Assembly: GCA_003194495.1 (NCBI GenBank)
Contig: PQXE01000007.1
Coordinates: 10,642 to 70,398, forward strand
DNA: 59,757 bases
Reading direction: 5' to 3'
Source of the DNA: Deltaproteobacteria bacterium
GTDB lineage: Bacteria; Desulfobacterota; Dissulfuribacteria; Dissulfuribacterales; UBA3076
The stretch's first letter is position 1. Each line of letters begins with the position of its first letter. The translations under genes and the position numbers were made by a program. A model generated the notes under the pieces. That model searched no databases. It saw nothing but the letters and a program-made list of their open reading frames with translations, and was not told the origin of the DNA. Below, piece after piece: positions 1 to 10,001 of this stretch.

Positions 1-90
1 ACAATGAGAGCAACTAAGAATATTAGTTTTAATAATCATTTATTATCTCCTTATTTTTTAAAAGTAAATTATCATATAGTTAAAAGTATA

Positions 91-2259
91 TCAAGCGTAT
101 ATCACGTGACAATTAACGACTATCAATTTTTCTATCGAGAGGCTTTCCGGAACTATGCTTCCCATGAAACTGGCCCATAAGATATACGGAGATTTCCTTA
201 CCGGGCCATCGAAGAAATATTTATGTATTTTTTGTTTTGTCAGAACATGGCGCACTCCGGCAATATCCAAGATGGGAGACAGCAAGGCGTCTCTGGAAAC
301 AGGAAGCCGGTAAGGAGGAGCATTCCCACCGTTGTCAATGATCGACATTTGCAGCCATCTATGATAATACTTCAGGGGTACCGGTGAAACGGTCCGGATA
401 TCTTCCAGCTTAAATATGGAAGAAGATAACGGGGGAAGTACGTTTTCAAGCGCAAATATTCGTGACGGTGCAATATCGCGCGTATTTTTTTCAGTAAGCA
501 GTTTGCTAATGCTTTTCGGCAATGCGGGAAAATCTTTACAGTTTAGCCGGGGGTTCAAAGGATAATCCGGGTGGTATATGGACAGTTCCGTCAAGACTAT
601 CAGAGGCATGAAGAGAGAGACATATATTACACTTTGCCTTGGAAGAAACATAAATAAGATAACTATTACGGAAGTAGCTACAATAACCCATAACTGAATA
701 CTGGCTATCTCAAACCTCGCACAACATAAAGCCAATATCAAAAATAAAACAGAACAACTTGCTACAACATAACCTCTTTTGTCTCCACATCTTAATATAG
801 TATTTAAGGCAAATACCGCAAAAAAAGCGATTAATAAGTTAAGAGCTGAGATATATTTTATCCATATAACTCCCCTAAGAATGGGAATGTTGCTTAATAA
901 AAAAACCCCAACCCACGCATGAAGGAAAAATAGATATATTATAACAAGGGTAAACCATATCGATAGATGCCCAACATGGCGATTCCGATTCGTAAAATAG
1001 AAAAACATGCCCGCTAAAAATAGAAACAGGACAAAAGTTCCCAAATATAGCCAAGGTGGAAGAAAAAAATTACCAAAAGTTGAAATTGAGTGCAAATCAG
1101 GCGGAACTCCAAAAAACAAGAAGGATTGCAAATGAAAAGGAAGAATATTGCCTGACATGCCCCTTGAAGCGCTTTTTCCTAACATTTCAGCCAACGGCAA
1201 AAGGGTGGGAGCAGTCAAAATACCTCCCGAAACCAGGGCTGAAACAATCAACGATCTTTTGACAATCCAATTCTTCCACCCCTCTTTTTCCATAGTCGGC
1301 CATAACAGCCTGAAAAGCAGAATAGATGATATGACCACAGCTGGTTGAGGATTGCCGCCATTTAGTACCAGTCCGAACACAAGGACCAGTCCCATCCATC
1401 TCCACCAACTTGCCCTAAAAAGCAACGCTTCCGTAAAAAAGAGAACAAGAGGAAGCAAAAGCGCTGAATTAAGGTGAACAAGATTGGCATGCAAGACAAA
1501 GGTACCTCCAAAGGCAAAAGCTAGACCACCCAATATGCTGGGGATACCCGAAAAACCAACTCCCAAAAAAAACAGGGATGCAAACCAACCCGCCAAAACC
1601 ATTCTTGACACCGCATATATATTCCATAATTTTAGACTGGGAAACAAATGAAGGGGTAATTGTATGAGGCTGAGAGCCGCTGTATCTCCATTTGCCAGAT
1701 AAGGCGCTCCACAGCCTTCATAAGGATTCCAGAGAGGAAGATGACCGTGTTTTAGATATTGATTAGTGACCCATATCCCCGGTCCTTCAATTAGGGAACC
1801 AGCGCATGCATCTGTATTATAGCCGTTTCCAAAGGGAGGCTGGCAATAATGGCTAGGCAATCCTAGATAGGGCGCTGAAACCATTGTATGTTCATATCTC
1901 AAAACATCAAGAAAACCGTAATGAGCGGCAAGTATGAAAAAAAGCAGCGAATATAGTGCCTTTTTTTTGTTTTGCTTCAAGGATTCAACAGGATCGGAAC
2001 AAAAGAGATCGCGTGAAAAGCTGCTGTCATTATCCAACTTAATAAGTTGATGATGGACTAAAAGCAGACCGATCGTGATAAGGGCAAGATGCAGATGTAT
2101 AATCTTAAGCTTAATTGATGCAACAGAAAATGTTGGCAGATCGCCTACCGATGGATATATCCATAATAAACCGACCAAATAAAGCAACAGCCAGATTCCA
2201 CACCATAAGAATGTCTCAGAAGTGCGGCAGGTGTTATGATTTCGGCCTACGATGCTCAT
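91..2259 (-). CDS. YfhO-like polytopic membrane protein, C-terminus possibly truncated
   Basis: Integral membrane protein of 722 residues with roughly a dozen hydrophobic segments. Between the third and fourth comes an extracytoplasmic stretch (about residues 165-195) with the pattern [18 protein letters not shown], which is the YfhO/GT-C-like signature loop. Proteins of this type act in decoration of surface glycans, and the position in a glycan locus fits. The start ATG overlaps the end of the FAD oxidoreductase gene by 26 bases, so the two are translationally coupled. After the 'AGVRHVLT' segment, where relatives carry another soluble portion, the protein ends within about 50 residues with unlike sequence, suggesting a lost or frameshifted C-terminus. 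The family call is moderate; the substrate is unknown. Confidence 0.65.
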   Translation of the reverse strand: MSIVGRNHNTCRTSETFLWCGIWLLLYLVGLLWIYPSVGDLPTFSVASIKLKIIHLHLALITIGLLLVHHQLIKLDNDSSFSRDLFCSDPVESLKQNKKKALYSLLFFILAAHYGFLDVLRYEHTMVSAPYLGLPSHYCQPPFGNGYNTDACAGSLIEGPGIWVTNQYLKHGHLPLWNPYEGCGAPYLANGDTAALSLIQLPLHLFPSLKLWNIYAVSRMVLAGWFASLFFLGVGFSGIPSILGGLAFAFGGTFVLHANLVHLNSALLLPLVLFFTEALLFRASWWRWMGLVLVFGLVLNGGNPQPAVVISSILLFRLLWPTMEKEGWKNWIVKRSLIVSALVSGGILTAPTLLPLAEMLGKSASRGMSGNILPFHLQSFLFFGVPPDLHSISTFGNFFLPPWLYLGTFVLFLFLAGMFFYFTNRNRHVGHLSIWFTLVIIYLFFLHAWVGVFLLSNIPILRGVIWIKYISALNLLIAFFAVFALNTILRCGDKRGYVVASCSVLFLILALCCARFEIASIQLWVIVATSVIVILFMFLPRQSVIYVSLFMPLIVLTELSIYHPDYPLNPRLNCKDFPALPKSISKLLTEKNTRDIAPSRIFALENVLPPLSSSIFKLEDIRTVSPVPLKYYHRWLQMSIIDNGGNAPPYRLPVSRDALLSPILDIAGVRHVLTKQKIHKYFFDGPVRKSPYILWASFMGSIVPESLSIEKLIVVNCHVIYA

Positions 2260-3832
2260 GGTAACTTTCTTCTGAATTTACATTCCAAATATTCCCTTTT
2301 TCCGAAACGCCGTCTGTGATGTTTTTTACCGCCTCCATGGCGGCGAGCATCGAATGATCCTGATTGTTATAGCGATGCATGCCATTACGGCCAATAAGGA
2401 ATAGATTTTCTATCTGATCAAATTCATCGCGGAGTATTTCAAAATGATCATAACTCCCCCAGTATGCAGGATATGCTTTGCGGATCCTGGCGACCATGCC
2501 GTCAACTGCATATTTCTCAGACTTGATGATACCGAGTTTAACCAATTCACGCACAGCAAAGGAAAAAATTCCAAAATTGCTCGTGGTCCATAACTGATCT
2601 CCTTCAGTGGCAAAATATTCGCATCCAAGCCACATACATCTATTATCTTCAGGGACTAGATACGGACTCCAGTTATGAAAAAGTTGTATCCTTCCAAGCC
2701 TGACGTCTGGTTCCTGAATATATATCCAATTATCCCGTAGAAATGAGAAGGAGCTGTCTGAAAGGGCTACCCCAACTGTAATAAAATCTCTATAAGGCAG
2801 ATTGAAAGCTATTCTTGCAACTTTATCGGATATGATACCGGCCTCCAAGGCAGATGAAAGATCCTTCACAGGCATGGAAGAAAGAAAATAATCGGCCTTT
2901 ACCAAAACGGCATCACCAGAACGGGGATCCCTGATCAATCCCGCCTTGATCCGCCTGCCGCCATTGGAAGAAAACAGTTTTTCCACCCTATGACCATAAA
3001 TAACCACGCCTCCAAGCTCTTCAACCTTCTCCGTCACTTCTTCCCAGAGCTGTCCCGGGCCATATTTCGGATAAAGAAAAAAATTAATGAGGGAAGTCTC
3101 TATATCTTTCTGACATATATCTTTTTCTTTTTCTTTGAAAACATGTCGAACAGCGCTGGCAATGGATAAACCTTTTATCCTCTGTATGCCCCAGCTTGCG
3201 TCAATCTCAGCACATGTTCGACCCCAGACCTTTTCCGTATAATCCTTAAAGAATTTAACAAACAACTCTTTACCAAACCTGTTAATTAGAAAGTCTTCAA
3301 GAGTCTTCTCCGGACGTATTGGAAATATAGCGGCTCTTAAATAATCAAGGCCGATTTTTGCTGTTTTTGCGTATCCCAGATTTCTGATTATCTCAAAACG
3401 GGGCTGCAAGGGATAAGGGAAAAAAGTCCTATTATGGAGAATCCTGGACAATCTCTTCCTTATCAACATAACCTTGTCATCATATTCAGGATCTGGACCA
3501 TTAGGTGAGAGAGGAAGCTTTCTCCCAAATCTTTTGTCATCACGAGCCGGACAGGATGCTAAAGGCAGAATATCAGTCCACCAAGACATTATTTTATCTG
3601 ATTTTGAGAAAAAACGGTGTCCTCCAATATCCATGCGATATCCTTTATAATACAGGGTTTTGGAAATACCGCCTGGCTGATTCTCAGCTTCAATAACTAT
3701 GGGTAAGATGTCAGTTTTCCTAAGTAATTCCAGCGCTGCTGTAAGCCCGGCAGGACCTGCGCCAATGATTAAGGCTGCTGGTTGTTTGCTGTTTGATAAA
3801 GCGGTTTGTTTCAAAAAAGCCATTTTTGACAT
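2234..3832 (-). CDS. FAD/NAD(P)-dependent oxidoreductase of glycan loci (UDP-galactopyranose mutase-like)
   Basis: A 532-residue flavoprotein. The N-terminus has the dinucleotide-binding motif [13 protein letters not shown] (about residues 24-36), followed by an acidic residue at the second strand (VIEAE) and the GG motif of the amine-oxidase/UGM superfamily ([17 protein letters not shown]). The C-terminal FAD contact is seen as [16 protein letters not shown]. Proteins of this type are common in O-antigen and exopolysaccharide clusters; the exact redox reaction is not known. It is first in a two-gene operon with the YfhO-like gene. The start may be the first ATG or the in-frame ATG three codons later. 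Confidence 0.8.
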   Translation of the reverse strand: MSKMAFLKQTALSNSKQPAALIIGAGPAGLTAALELLRKTDILPIVIEAENQPGGISKTLYYKGYRMDIGGHRFFSKSDKIMSWWTDILPLASCPARDDKRFGRKLPLSPNGPDPEYDDKVMLIRKRLSRILHNRTFFPYPLQPRFEIIRNLGYAKTAKIGLDYLRAAIFPIRPEKTLEDFLINRFGKELFVKFFKDYTEKVWGRTCAEIDASWGIQRIKGLSIASAVRHVFKEKEKDICQKDIETSLINFFLYPKYGPGQLWEEVTEKVEELGGVVIYGHRVEKLFSSNGGRRIKAGLIRDPRSGDAVLVKADYFLSSMPVKDLSSALEAGIISDKVARIAFNLPYRDFITVGVALSDSSFSFLRDNWIYIQEPDVRLGRIQLFHNWSPYLVPEDNRCMWLGCEYFATEGDQLWTTSNFGIFSFAVRELVKLGIIKSEKYAVDGMVARIRKAYPAYWGSYDHFEILRDEFDQIENLFLIGRNGMHRYNNQDHSMLAAMEAVKNITDGVSEKGNIWNVNSEESYHEHRRPKS

Positions 3833-3986
3833 CGTCTATATAGTAGGATTGGGTAGCGAGTCTACAGAAAAATACCCTTGCCTGGTGCGCTTTGGCCTAT
3901 GTCGAACGCTTGTCCGGTTCCGTCCCACTCAATCAGCAAATCACTAAATCATCAAATTCGATGATGATCTCTCCCCAGATAAGAAC

Positions 3987-4219
3987 TGTGAAATTTCGGG
4001 TCAACCGGAACTGGTGTGGTAAATTATCCCCTTTTTGTCAATTATTCCTTGTTTTACAGGTGGTTATGCCAATATTAAATATTGACATTTTTTTACCCTT
4101 TATACCTTTGTTAAACCGTTGATATATTAGCAATGTTTTGCGTAACTGGTTGATTTTATTCACCACACTGATTCCGGTTGACGGGTTTGGGCATCACACA
4201 AATTCCGGTTGAGCCGAAA
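3987..4219. mobile_element. IS21-like end remnant: multiple copies of one terminal repeat, no transposase
   Basis: Three copies of a 26-33 base word flank about 140 bases of A+T-rich DNA. One lies at 3987-4019 (TGTGAAATTTCGGG then TCAACCGGAA) and two lie inverted at 4161-4187 and 4195-4219. The outermost ends read TGTGAAATTTCGG and TGAGAAATTTCGG inward. Several repeats of a terminal word ending in TG is the arrangement seen in IS21-family elements. No istA/istB coding sequence lies between them, so this is a deletion derivative or a miniature element. No flanking target duplication was seen. The whole 3833-4233 gap holds nothing else recognisable. Confidence 0.5.
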
Positions 4220-4233
4220 TTTCTCAACCGGGA

Positions 4234-6012
4234 TTATGCCTTGCGTTTGATAATTATCTTGGCAACCCAGGCAAAACCAAGACCTGCCAACATAGAAAAA
4301 ATTTTCGGATAACATACTTTTCTTAAAAGTTTGGTACAAGCCTTACTAATAAACTCCTGTCCTATCGGTGCTGAAACCCTTTTTCGGGCACTGTCCACAG
4401 CCAGCCGCAACTGACGTGCAGGATCTTCCATTACGTGTTTTCTGATGCAGTCCATGTAATCGGGATGGAGTTTAATCAGGGTCTCAGTGCCTTGCTTTTG
4501 GAGGTGTTCTTTGGATTCCGAAAAACTTACTCCGCCTGCATGATAAACAAAGGTGTCTCCACAGAGGACATGGCGCCAGCCCACTTTAGCCGCCTTCATA
4601 CAGAAATCATTCTCCTCACCGTAGCCCAGTCCAAAGCTTTTTTCATCAAAAAGGCCCAACTGATCCAGGCACGGGCGTTTAATATACATGCAAAATCCTA
4701 CGGCAGTAGGAATATCAATTATGGCCCCGGAGTTTGTGCCACTGAACAGCCTGTCAAGTGATCCGATATCCCATCCCTGGGGCAGGCTATTTTCCTGGCA
4801 GAAAACAGGGTAACTGCAAATTGTAGCATTGTTGGAAAAAGGCGTAACCGTACTGATTTTCGGATCTGACAGCGCACATCTTCGAATACGATCCAGCCAG
4901 TCATTGGCCACTTCTGTGTCACTATTTAACAACACGACATCCCTGTCCGGGTGTAATGTCATGCCGCGATTTACTGTACCTGTAAAGCCAATATTATTTT
5001 TGTTGCGGAGCAAAGTGATGGACCCGGCCTCTGCAAGGTGCTCAATGTAGGCTTTCAGAGCATGATCGGGACTGGCATCGTCAATTACAACAAGCTCAAA
5101 GGGTGTCTTTTGAGGATTTGAAAGTGCGCTATCCAGGCATTGCCGTGTCTCCTGCAAACCCCCATACACCGGGACGATAATGTCCACAACTCCAATGCCC
5201 GAGTCCCAACCGCCTGGGGCAAGTCTCAACTTGTCCGGATCAGATGATGATTTAGAAGTAGCATTTTTTTCTTGTTTGATACCCGCGCCATTACCTTTCA
5301 CACGGATTGTGTCGCCGGCCTTGGCAGTAATAATGTACTGGTAGACATCACTGTCCGGTAATGCTATGAGTTTCTCTCGCAGCACTGGATCAGCCTTCTC
5401 AACGATTGAAGCAAACTCACTCATCTCGAAGGGCAGATGCACCATGTCTACTTCTACAATAGTGTATGATAGCGTCTGTAGGAGATCTAAAAAGCTGGTT
5501 TTTGTGAAAAAACGTAGATGAGTACGGTCAAGCAGCCCTTCATCACGATAGGAAAATCCACCGCTTATCAATTCCAATATGAGCCCTGCGTAAGCGATAT
5601 TAGGAATAGATATCAACACGTTACCATTTCTGTTCAACAAATCAGGAAGCTGCTTGAGCACATAGGCCGGATAGCGCAGGTGTTCCAGCACATCTGCACA
5701 GACAACATGGTCATACGATTTCCGGGGAAAATGTTCCGACAAGCAAACCTGCTCAAGGTCCCCTACCAGTAGCTTGCGGCACCATGGCTTAGATTCCTCC
5801 GCCATTACAGGATCTATCTCTACTCCGTCCACGACGCATTCAAGCTGTTTCTGGAGAAAACGGCTGAAGTACCCTGTTGCCACTCCCAGCTCCAGGATAC
5901 GGCTGCTCATTTTAATTTTACGAGCTATCCGGGCAAGAGAGTCCTGTGAATCGAGATCTATCCGGCGGCTATATCTATGTCCGGCTTTGTGTGTTTTGTG
6001 CAAAAAACTCAT
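4234..6012 (-). CDS. SAM methyltransferase fused to family 2 glycosyltransferase
   Basis: A two-domain protein of 592 residues. Residues ~30-210 form a class I methyltransferase, with motif I as ILELGVATGYF, an acidic residue in GVEIDP and the post-I segment VCADVLEHLRYP. Residues ~265-540 form a GT-A glycosyltransferase of family 2: DIIVPVYGG at its start, VVIDDASPD, the metal-binding region LLNSDTEV and the acceptor-site acidic pair in GYGEENDFC. It probably both extends and methylates a surface glycan. The start ATG lies six bases from the target duplication of a 152-bp repeat element (6019-6170), which must therefore form its immediate leader. Confidence 0.85.
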   Translation of the reverse strand: MSFLHKTHKAGHRYSRRIDLDSQDSLARIARKIKMSSRILELGVATGYFSRFLQKQLECVVDGVEIDPVMAEESKPWCRKLLVGDLEQVCLSEHFPRKSYDHVVCADVLEHLRYPAYVLKQLPDLLNRNGNVLISIPNIAYAGLILELISGGFSYRDEGLLDRTHLRFFTKTSFLDLLQTLSYTIVEVDMVHLPFEMSEFASIVEKADPVLREKLIALPDSDVYQYIITAKAGDTIRVKGNGAGIKQEKNATSKSSSDPDKLRLAPGGWDSGIGVVDIIVPVYGGLQETRQCLDSALSNPQKTPFELVVIDDASPDHALKAYIEHLAEAGSITLLRNKNNIGFTGTVNRGMTLHPDRDVVLLNSDTEVANDWLDRIRRCALSDPKISTVTPFSNNATICSYPVFCQENSLPQGWDIGSLDRLFSGTNSGAIIDIPTAVGFCMYIKRPCLDQLGLFDEKSFGLGYGEENDFCMKAAKVGWRHVLCGDTFVYHAGGVSFSESKEHLQKQGTETLIKLHPDYMDCIRKHVMEDPARQLRLAVDSARKRVSAPIGQEFISKACTKLLRKVCYPKIFSMLAGLGFAWVAKIIIKRKA

Positions 6013-6018
6013 ATATTA

Positions 6019-6170
6019 CTAAACCGTTCACGGGGTTACAACGCCCGTTTTATCGCAACCCACCGAATTGTAAGGGTGCTGCAGATGCGAGGCGTACGGG
6101 TATGCAGACGTACTTCCTGTACTTCAAGTGCCCGACAACAAAGCAGATGCGGTGCCCTGTGAACACTTAC
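6019..6170 (-). mobile_element. Hairpin MITE, type B copy 1 (GTAAGYGTTCAC ends)
   Basis: A 152-bp element whose ends are imperfect inverted copies of GTAAGYGTTCAC. It is flanked by ATATATTA (6011-6018) and ATATATTC (6171-6178), giving a 7-bp perfect target duplication. It is nearly the reverse complement of the copy at 53493-53652. It encodes nothing recognisable. Oriented as its partner copies, its 'CCCCGTGAACGG' end faces the methyltransferase-glycosyltransferase gene a few bases away. Confidence 0.75.
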
Positions 6171-6216
6171 ATATATTCTATGTACTCATAAACCAACAGG
6201 ACTTTTCATGTATCAA

Positions 6217-6897
6217 TTACTCAGACTGACTGAGTTTTTGATGTCTGGTGAACATCAGGTCATAAAAAGCTTTATCACGCCAATTTAACTCATAAAATTT
6301 GCTTTTCACTTCGTCCGATATCTCTATCACTGGTCGGGGTCGTCCCTTATTCAATACCGGCGGCGTACGAATTGGTATGCCAAGCATTTTCTGAAGACGT
6401 GCGGTATCCCTGTCAAACGTCTCCTGGAAACCAACAAACCAGAATTGTTCCGGATGGTCCAATGGGTACAAAAAGCTCGTACAAATATTGCACATTTCCC
6501 GAGCAAGTAAAAAGTCTTCCAGACTGGATTCACGTTCCTGAAAATATTTCTTGTACACAGGATCATCTTGAGGGGGTGGATCATTGAGCCAGTAATAAAA
6601 GTGCGATATCGACCTGTCCAGTGGCTCGCGGAGGAAGATGATTATCCTTGGAGCAGATAAAGGGTCCGGCATGAGATCAAGATAATCCTTGACTTCAAAA
6701 TGACCGTGGATCGCCTTAACAGGTTTCCTCCTTTTCTTAATTTCATTGAGATATGGATAATCAAGGACTAAGGAATCCCCGAATTTCTCTTCTAGTACTG
6801 TTTGAAGGGTTATACCTCCGGTCTTTGGAATGTGAATAGAGAGAATAAGATTTGGAGGAACCAACTCTTTAAAAGATTCGGGCAAGCGGCTGTTCAT
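6217..6897 (-). CDS. Sulfotransferase family protein
   Basis: A 226-residue protein with the PAPS-binding features of the sulfotransferase_2 superfamily. These are the 5'-phosphosulfate loop HIPKTGGITLQTVL (about residues 22-35), the 3'-phosphate-binding segment FLREPLDRSISHFYYW (about residues 108-123) and a conserved histidine in AIHGHFEV. It likely transfers sulfate from PAPS to a sugar hydroxyl of the glycan made by this locus. No signal peptide is visible, so it probably acts in the cytoplasm. It is encoded 36 bases downstream of the acyltransferase-like gene, probably in one operon. Confidence 0.8.
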   Translation of the reverse strand: MNSRLPESFKELVPPNLILSIHIPKTGGITLQTVLEEKFGDSLVLDYPYLNEIKKRRKPVKAIHGHFEVKDYLDLMPDPLSAPRIIIFLREPLDRSISHFYYWLNDPPPQDDPVYKKYFQERESSLEDFLLAREMCNICTSFLYPLDHPEQFWFVGFQETFDRDTARLQKMLGIPIRTPPVLNKGRPRPVIEISDEVKSKFYELNWRDKAFYDLMFTRHQKLSQSE

Positions 6898-6935
6898 TTT
6901 ATTTTTCCAAAAAATCTATACCGTAACACTATGTA

Positions 6936-7823
6936 TTACGACTTGTCCGTAAAAAACCTGTCCACACCTGCCCAATGGTGCCAGGCAGGCGGATCTTCGC
7001 TGATCGCCATTTCAAGCTGGCCTACCAGGGCATTCAGTAGCACATTTTCGCTCTCAATTGGTAAAGGTTTACTTATGCGCAGTTTTCGATGACCTGTCTT
7101 TCTGTCTAATGCCATAGTATATACCACAACGGGAATATGTTCTTTCACTGCCAGATATACCAGGCCACGTGGCAGACAGGCCCGCCGTCCGAATAACTGG
7201 GTTAACAATACATTACGCTGCTGCTCTACAAAAACATCAAATAATCCCACCACACATGATCCCGATCTTATTGCCTTTCTTAGTTTGAACATACTGGTCC
7301 CATTGATGAAAACGAGATTTTCCACACCTGCCCGCACGACTCCAAATGTCCGCAGTTTAGCATACCAATATCTGATACATGTTTCTGAAAATGACGTTCT
7401 GTCAAAACCCCTCATTAGGCCCGAAATCTTTTTTCCCTGAGCTCGCAAATGCCGTAATGACCACATGCCTGCACCCCAGTGAAAAGTTATTGCCAGAAAC
7501 GGTTTATTTCCCTGTGGCCAACCAGGGCTGTCAATCGTAACATATTTATGCCGCCAGAAATCCCTTCGGAAAAGCAGGAGATAGAGATCGGCATGATCTA
7601 CCAGACGTATCAATCGGTAAGCTGAAGCCCAGGCTTTGGGATCTAATACAGGCTCAATTGAGTTGGCTCCTGCCAGCGCATTTTGGGTTTCTGTGCGATA
7701 CAGAGATTCCAATCTCGACAGGCGCTGAAAAATTCGAAAACAGATCGGCCATGGCAAAAGGGCAGCCAGGCCTGGGAGAAGAAACAACTCTTTAAAATCA
7801 TGGTAATTTTGCTTCCAATTCAC
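6936..7823 (-). CDS. LpxL/HtrB-like acyltransferase superfamily protein, atypical active site
   Basis: A 295-residue protein resembling the lipid A acyltransferase/lysophospholipid acyltransferase fold. It has an N-terminal hydrophobic segment (LPGLAALLPWPICF), an active-site-like region FLAITFHWGAGMWSLRHL near residues 108-125, a later GLFDVFVEQQ segment and a terminal PAWHHWAG motif typical of HtrB/LpxL relatives. The usual H-x4-D/E catalytic dyad is not seen: the histidine of THWGAGMW is followed by methionine at the acidic position. It may therefore be a diverged acyltransferase or a non-catalytic relative. The locus suggests acylation of a glycan or lipid carrier. Confidence 0.55.
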   Translation of the reverse strand: MNWKQNYHDFKELFLLPGLAALLPWPICFRIFQRLSRLESLYRTETQNALAGANSIEPVLDPKAWASAYRLIRLVDHADLYLLLFRRDFWRHKYVTIDSPGWPQGNKPFLAITFHWGAGMWSLRHLRAQGKKISGLMRGFDRTSFSETCIRYWYAKLRTFGVVRAGVENLVFINGTSMFKLRKAIRSGSCVVGLFDVFVEQQRNVLLTQLFGRRACLPRGLVYLAVKEHIPVVVYTMALDRKTGHRKLRISKPLPIESENVLLNALVGQLEMAISEDPPAWHHWAGVDRFFTDKS

Positions 7824-8066
7824 TTTTTTTGGATATCCTTAGGCGCTTTTGCCAGGAAACCGTAGGGACAAATCCTTGAGTAGCTTCACCAGCCTTGCTT
7901 ATCCAGTCCGGATTGTTATGGTTTGATCGTTGAATTATTCCTGCCTTCTTTCCCGCACTCTATTTATGGCGATATTGTTTTTGTGTATTATCACTTTAGC
8001 CTCGCTCTGAATTAAAACTGAGAATAGTTTAAGGACACAATTTAATATTAAACGAGGAAATAGCAA

Positions 8067-8975
8067 ATGACTACTCTGTTTCAGCGCCTGGTAATGTACC
8101 TGAGAGAAACTTCACAATGGAAGGTGCCGGTAATATCTTCTATGTTTCGGTCCAAATTGCCGCATTGGAGCAGCGAAAATATCAGTGATCAGTGGTTTAC
8201 GGACCATTTTGAAGGTGCTGCCCCCATAATTCATGAATGGTTAAATGCAGAAATGGAAATGCCCGGCGCAAGCTTATTGGATTTTGGCTGCGGCGATGGC
8301 ATTACCGACCTGGCAATTGCGTTGAAATATCGGCCAAAAAATATGATTGGTGTGGATATTACGTCAACATTTACCAACTTGAACGAGATTGCAGCCAGGC
8401 AAATAGGCTTAAACAGGCTTCCCAAAAACCTTTCTTTTCAAAAAATTGTTCCCGGACAAGGCCTAGTTCATATTTTGAAGATAGATGCCATTTTTACCTG
8501 GTCAACCTTTGAACACATAGAGCGTCCCCACCTCGATACGGTTGTTGCGGATCTGTTCGATTTGCTCCCGCAAGGCGGGCTTTTCTTTTTGCAAATAGAG
8601 CCATTGTATTATTCTCCTTTCGGCTCACATCTGGGACGGTTCATAAAGCAACCATGGGCGCACCTACTTCTGGATGAAGAAACCTTGAAAAGGACCGTTC
8701 TTGAATATTCCGACGATATACCCGCGAATGAAAAGGAATACAATTTTTATGTGCGTACTTTCGAGGAGTACAAGGCCTTTATTTATGGGGAATTTCTGAA
8801 GCTCAACAAACTTACAGCCGAGGAAGTGGTTGACTTATTCTGCGGCCACGGCTTCAAGGAAATCCGAAAAGAAAGTTATAGAGTTGCCTTGCCAGTACCT
8901 GATATACTCCTGGAAAAATATCCTGAAGAAGATATCCTCACAAATGAAATCCGCCTTTTGCTGCAAAAACCATGA
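8067..8975 (+). CDS. SAM-dependent methyltransferase
   Basis: A 302-residue class I methyltransferase. Motif I is LLDFGCGDGITDLA (about residues 69-82), followed by MIGVDIT with the ribose-binding acid, then the TWSTFEHIE and LLPQGGLFFL strands typical of glycan-locus methyltransferases. It starts with ATG after GAGGAAATAGCAA, a good ribosome site. It is the only forward-strand gene in the glycan locus and stands between two convergent or divergent neighbours, so it needs its own promoter within 7824-8066. The substrate is unknown. Confidence 0.75.
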   Translation: MTTLFQRLVMYLRETSQWKVPVISSMFRSKLPHWSSENISDQWFTDHFEGAAPIIHEWLNAEMEMPGASLLDFGCGDGITDLAIALKYRPKNMIGVDITSTFTNLNEIAARQIGLNRLPKNLSFQKIVPGQGLVHILKIDAIFTWSTFEHIERPHLDTVVADLFDLLPQGGLFFLQIEPLYYSPFGSHLGRFIKQPWAHLLLDEETLKRTVLEYSDDIPANEKEYNFYVRTFEEYKAFIYGEFLKLNKLTAEEVVDLFCGHGFKEIRKESYRVALPVPDILLEKYPEEDILTNEIRLLLQKP

Positions 8976-9072
8976 AAGAACCATTTGCTTTTTGCCGCAT
9001 CTGTTTGCGCATTTTCGACTTGCCAGGATGAAGATCCATAAATATACATTTTTCTGAAATATCACAAATTCA

Positions 9073-9684
9073 TTACCATGGAATCAATAAATGCCTTATA
9101 TGGTGCATTATCCAGTAACGGATGCGTGCCAGCTTTCCGATCCGCGGTTTGCGAAAAACCCCAACCGTATCACCCCAAGGGGCGCTGGCAGGTTCATGGT
9201 GTGGTACCCAATCCGTGTGTACCTCAAGAAGTTCGAGCGCTCCATACCTGGCTAGGGCTGCGAAGCCGTCCGGATAGAAACGCCAACAATCCACAGGATG
9301 GCGGTGTTCCGGACCCCGGGACGGGGCGATAAGAAAAATCAAGCCATCCAATTTAAGTACGCGGACCATATCCAGCCACGTCAGCCAGAAAAACTCCATA
9401 TGCTCGAATGCCTGACCTGAGACAATGATGTCTGCGGAGTAACTAGCAAATGGAAGGCGGTATGGTGAGGTCAACACAACATCAACATTGGGACCTGCAA
9501 CTAAGTCCGCTCCTATATAGCGCCAGTTGGGCTGACTGAACAAGGGGCGATAACTCCCGTTCACATCATAGCTGCCGACGTCAATAATGGTTTGTGGCAA
9601 ATCGCTGTCCAGATATTTCTTTATGAGCCCTGCCATATGTTCGTAGGAGCTAAGGTGCATGGTTTCTCTCTGTGGGAGCGGCAA
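9073..9684 (-). CDS. Methyltransferase type 11-like protein
   Basis: A 203-residue methyltransferase with IIDVGSYDVNGSYR (about residues 37-50) as motif I, IGADLVAGPNVDVVL as the ribose-binding strand and IIVSGQAFEHMEF as motif IV. The last ~50 residues (HPVDCWRFYPDGF) match the methyltransferases that accompany polysaccharide clusters. ATG at 9684 is used; an in-frame ATG at 9660 is an alternative. It converges on the forward methyltransferase gene, with under 100 bases between the stops. Confidence 0.75.
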   Translation of the reverse strand: MPLPQRETMHLSSYEHMAGLIKKYLDSDLPQTIIDVGSYDVNGSYRPLFSQPNWRYIGADLVAGPNVDVVLTSPYRLPFASYSADIIVSGQAFEHMEFFWLTWLDMVRVLKLDGLIFLIAPSRGPEHRHPVDCWRFYPDGFAALARYGALELLEVHTDWVPHHEPASAPWGDTVGVFRKPRIGKLARIRYWIMHHIRHLLIPW

Positions 9685-9743
9685 TCAGCCGTATCTTTTC
9701 GGATGACATGGATAGTCCAACCTCTTAAGCGTAAAAAAATAAC

Positions 9744-9919
9744 TTCAGAGATCACAAGAAATGATCCTTTGTGGGCGTAAGTACTTGAAACTACAAGCAA
9801 AAGATTTCTCATAATAAATTGTGCAGTATAAAACTATAACTTACGGATTTTATAGACATTTATCTAAAATTCTGCACATTTCTTCTTGAGAAAATATAGC
9901 ATTTCTTGTGATCTCTGAA
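9744..9919. repeat. 176-bp hairpin element with perfect 20-bp inverted ends
   Basis: TTCAGAGATCACAAGAAATG at 9744-9763 is repeated as its exact reverse complement at 9900-9919. Inside is a second inverted pair (TTTCTCA...TGTGCAG against CTGCACA...TGAGAAA) and a short GTAAGT/ACTTAC pair. The segment could therefore fold into one long hairpin. It carries no open reading frame of note and fills most of the gap between the methyltransferase start and the Wzt end. A miniature inverted-repeat element is the likeliest reading; no target duplication was recognised. Confidence 0.6.
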
Positions 9920-10001
9920 CTTAATAAAATCATGAGAGTTTTGGTAACTTCTCAATAAGTTGGGGTAGATTACATTTGCGACAATTCATTGTTTTTTATA
10001 G

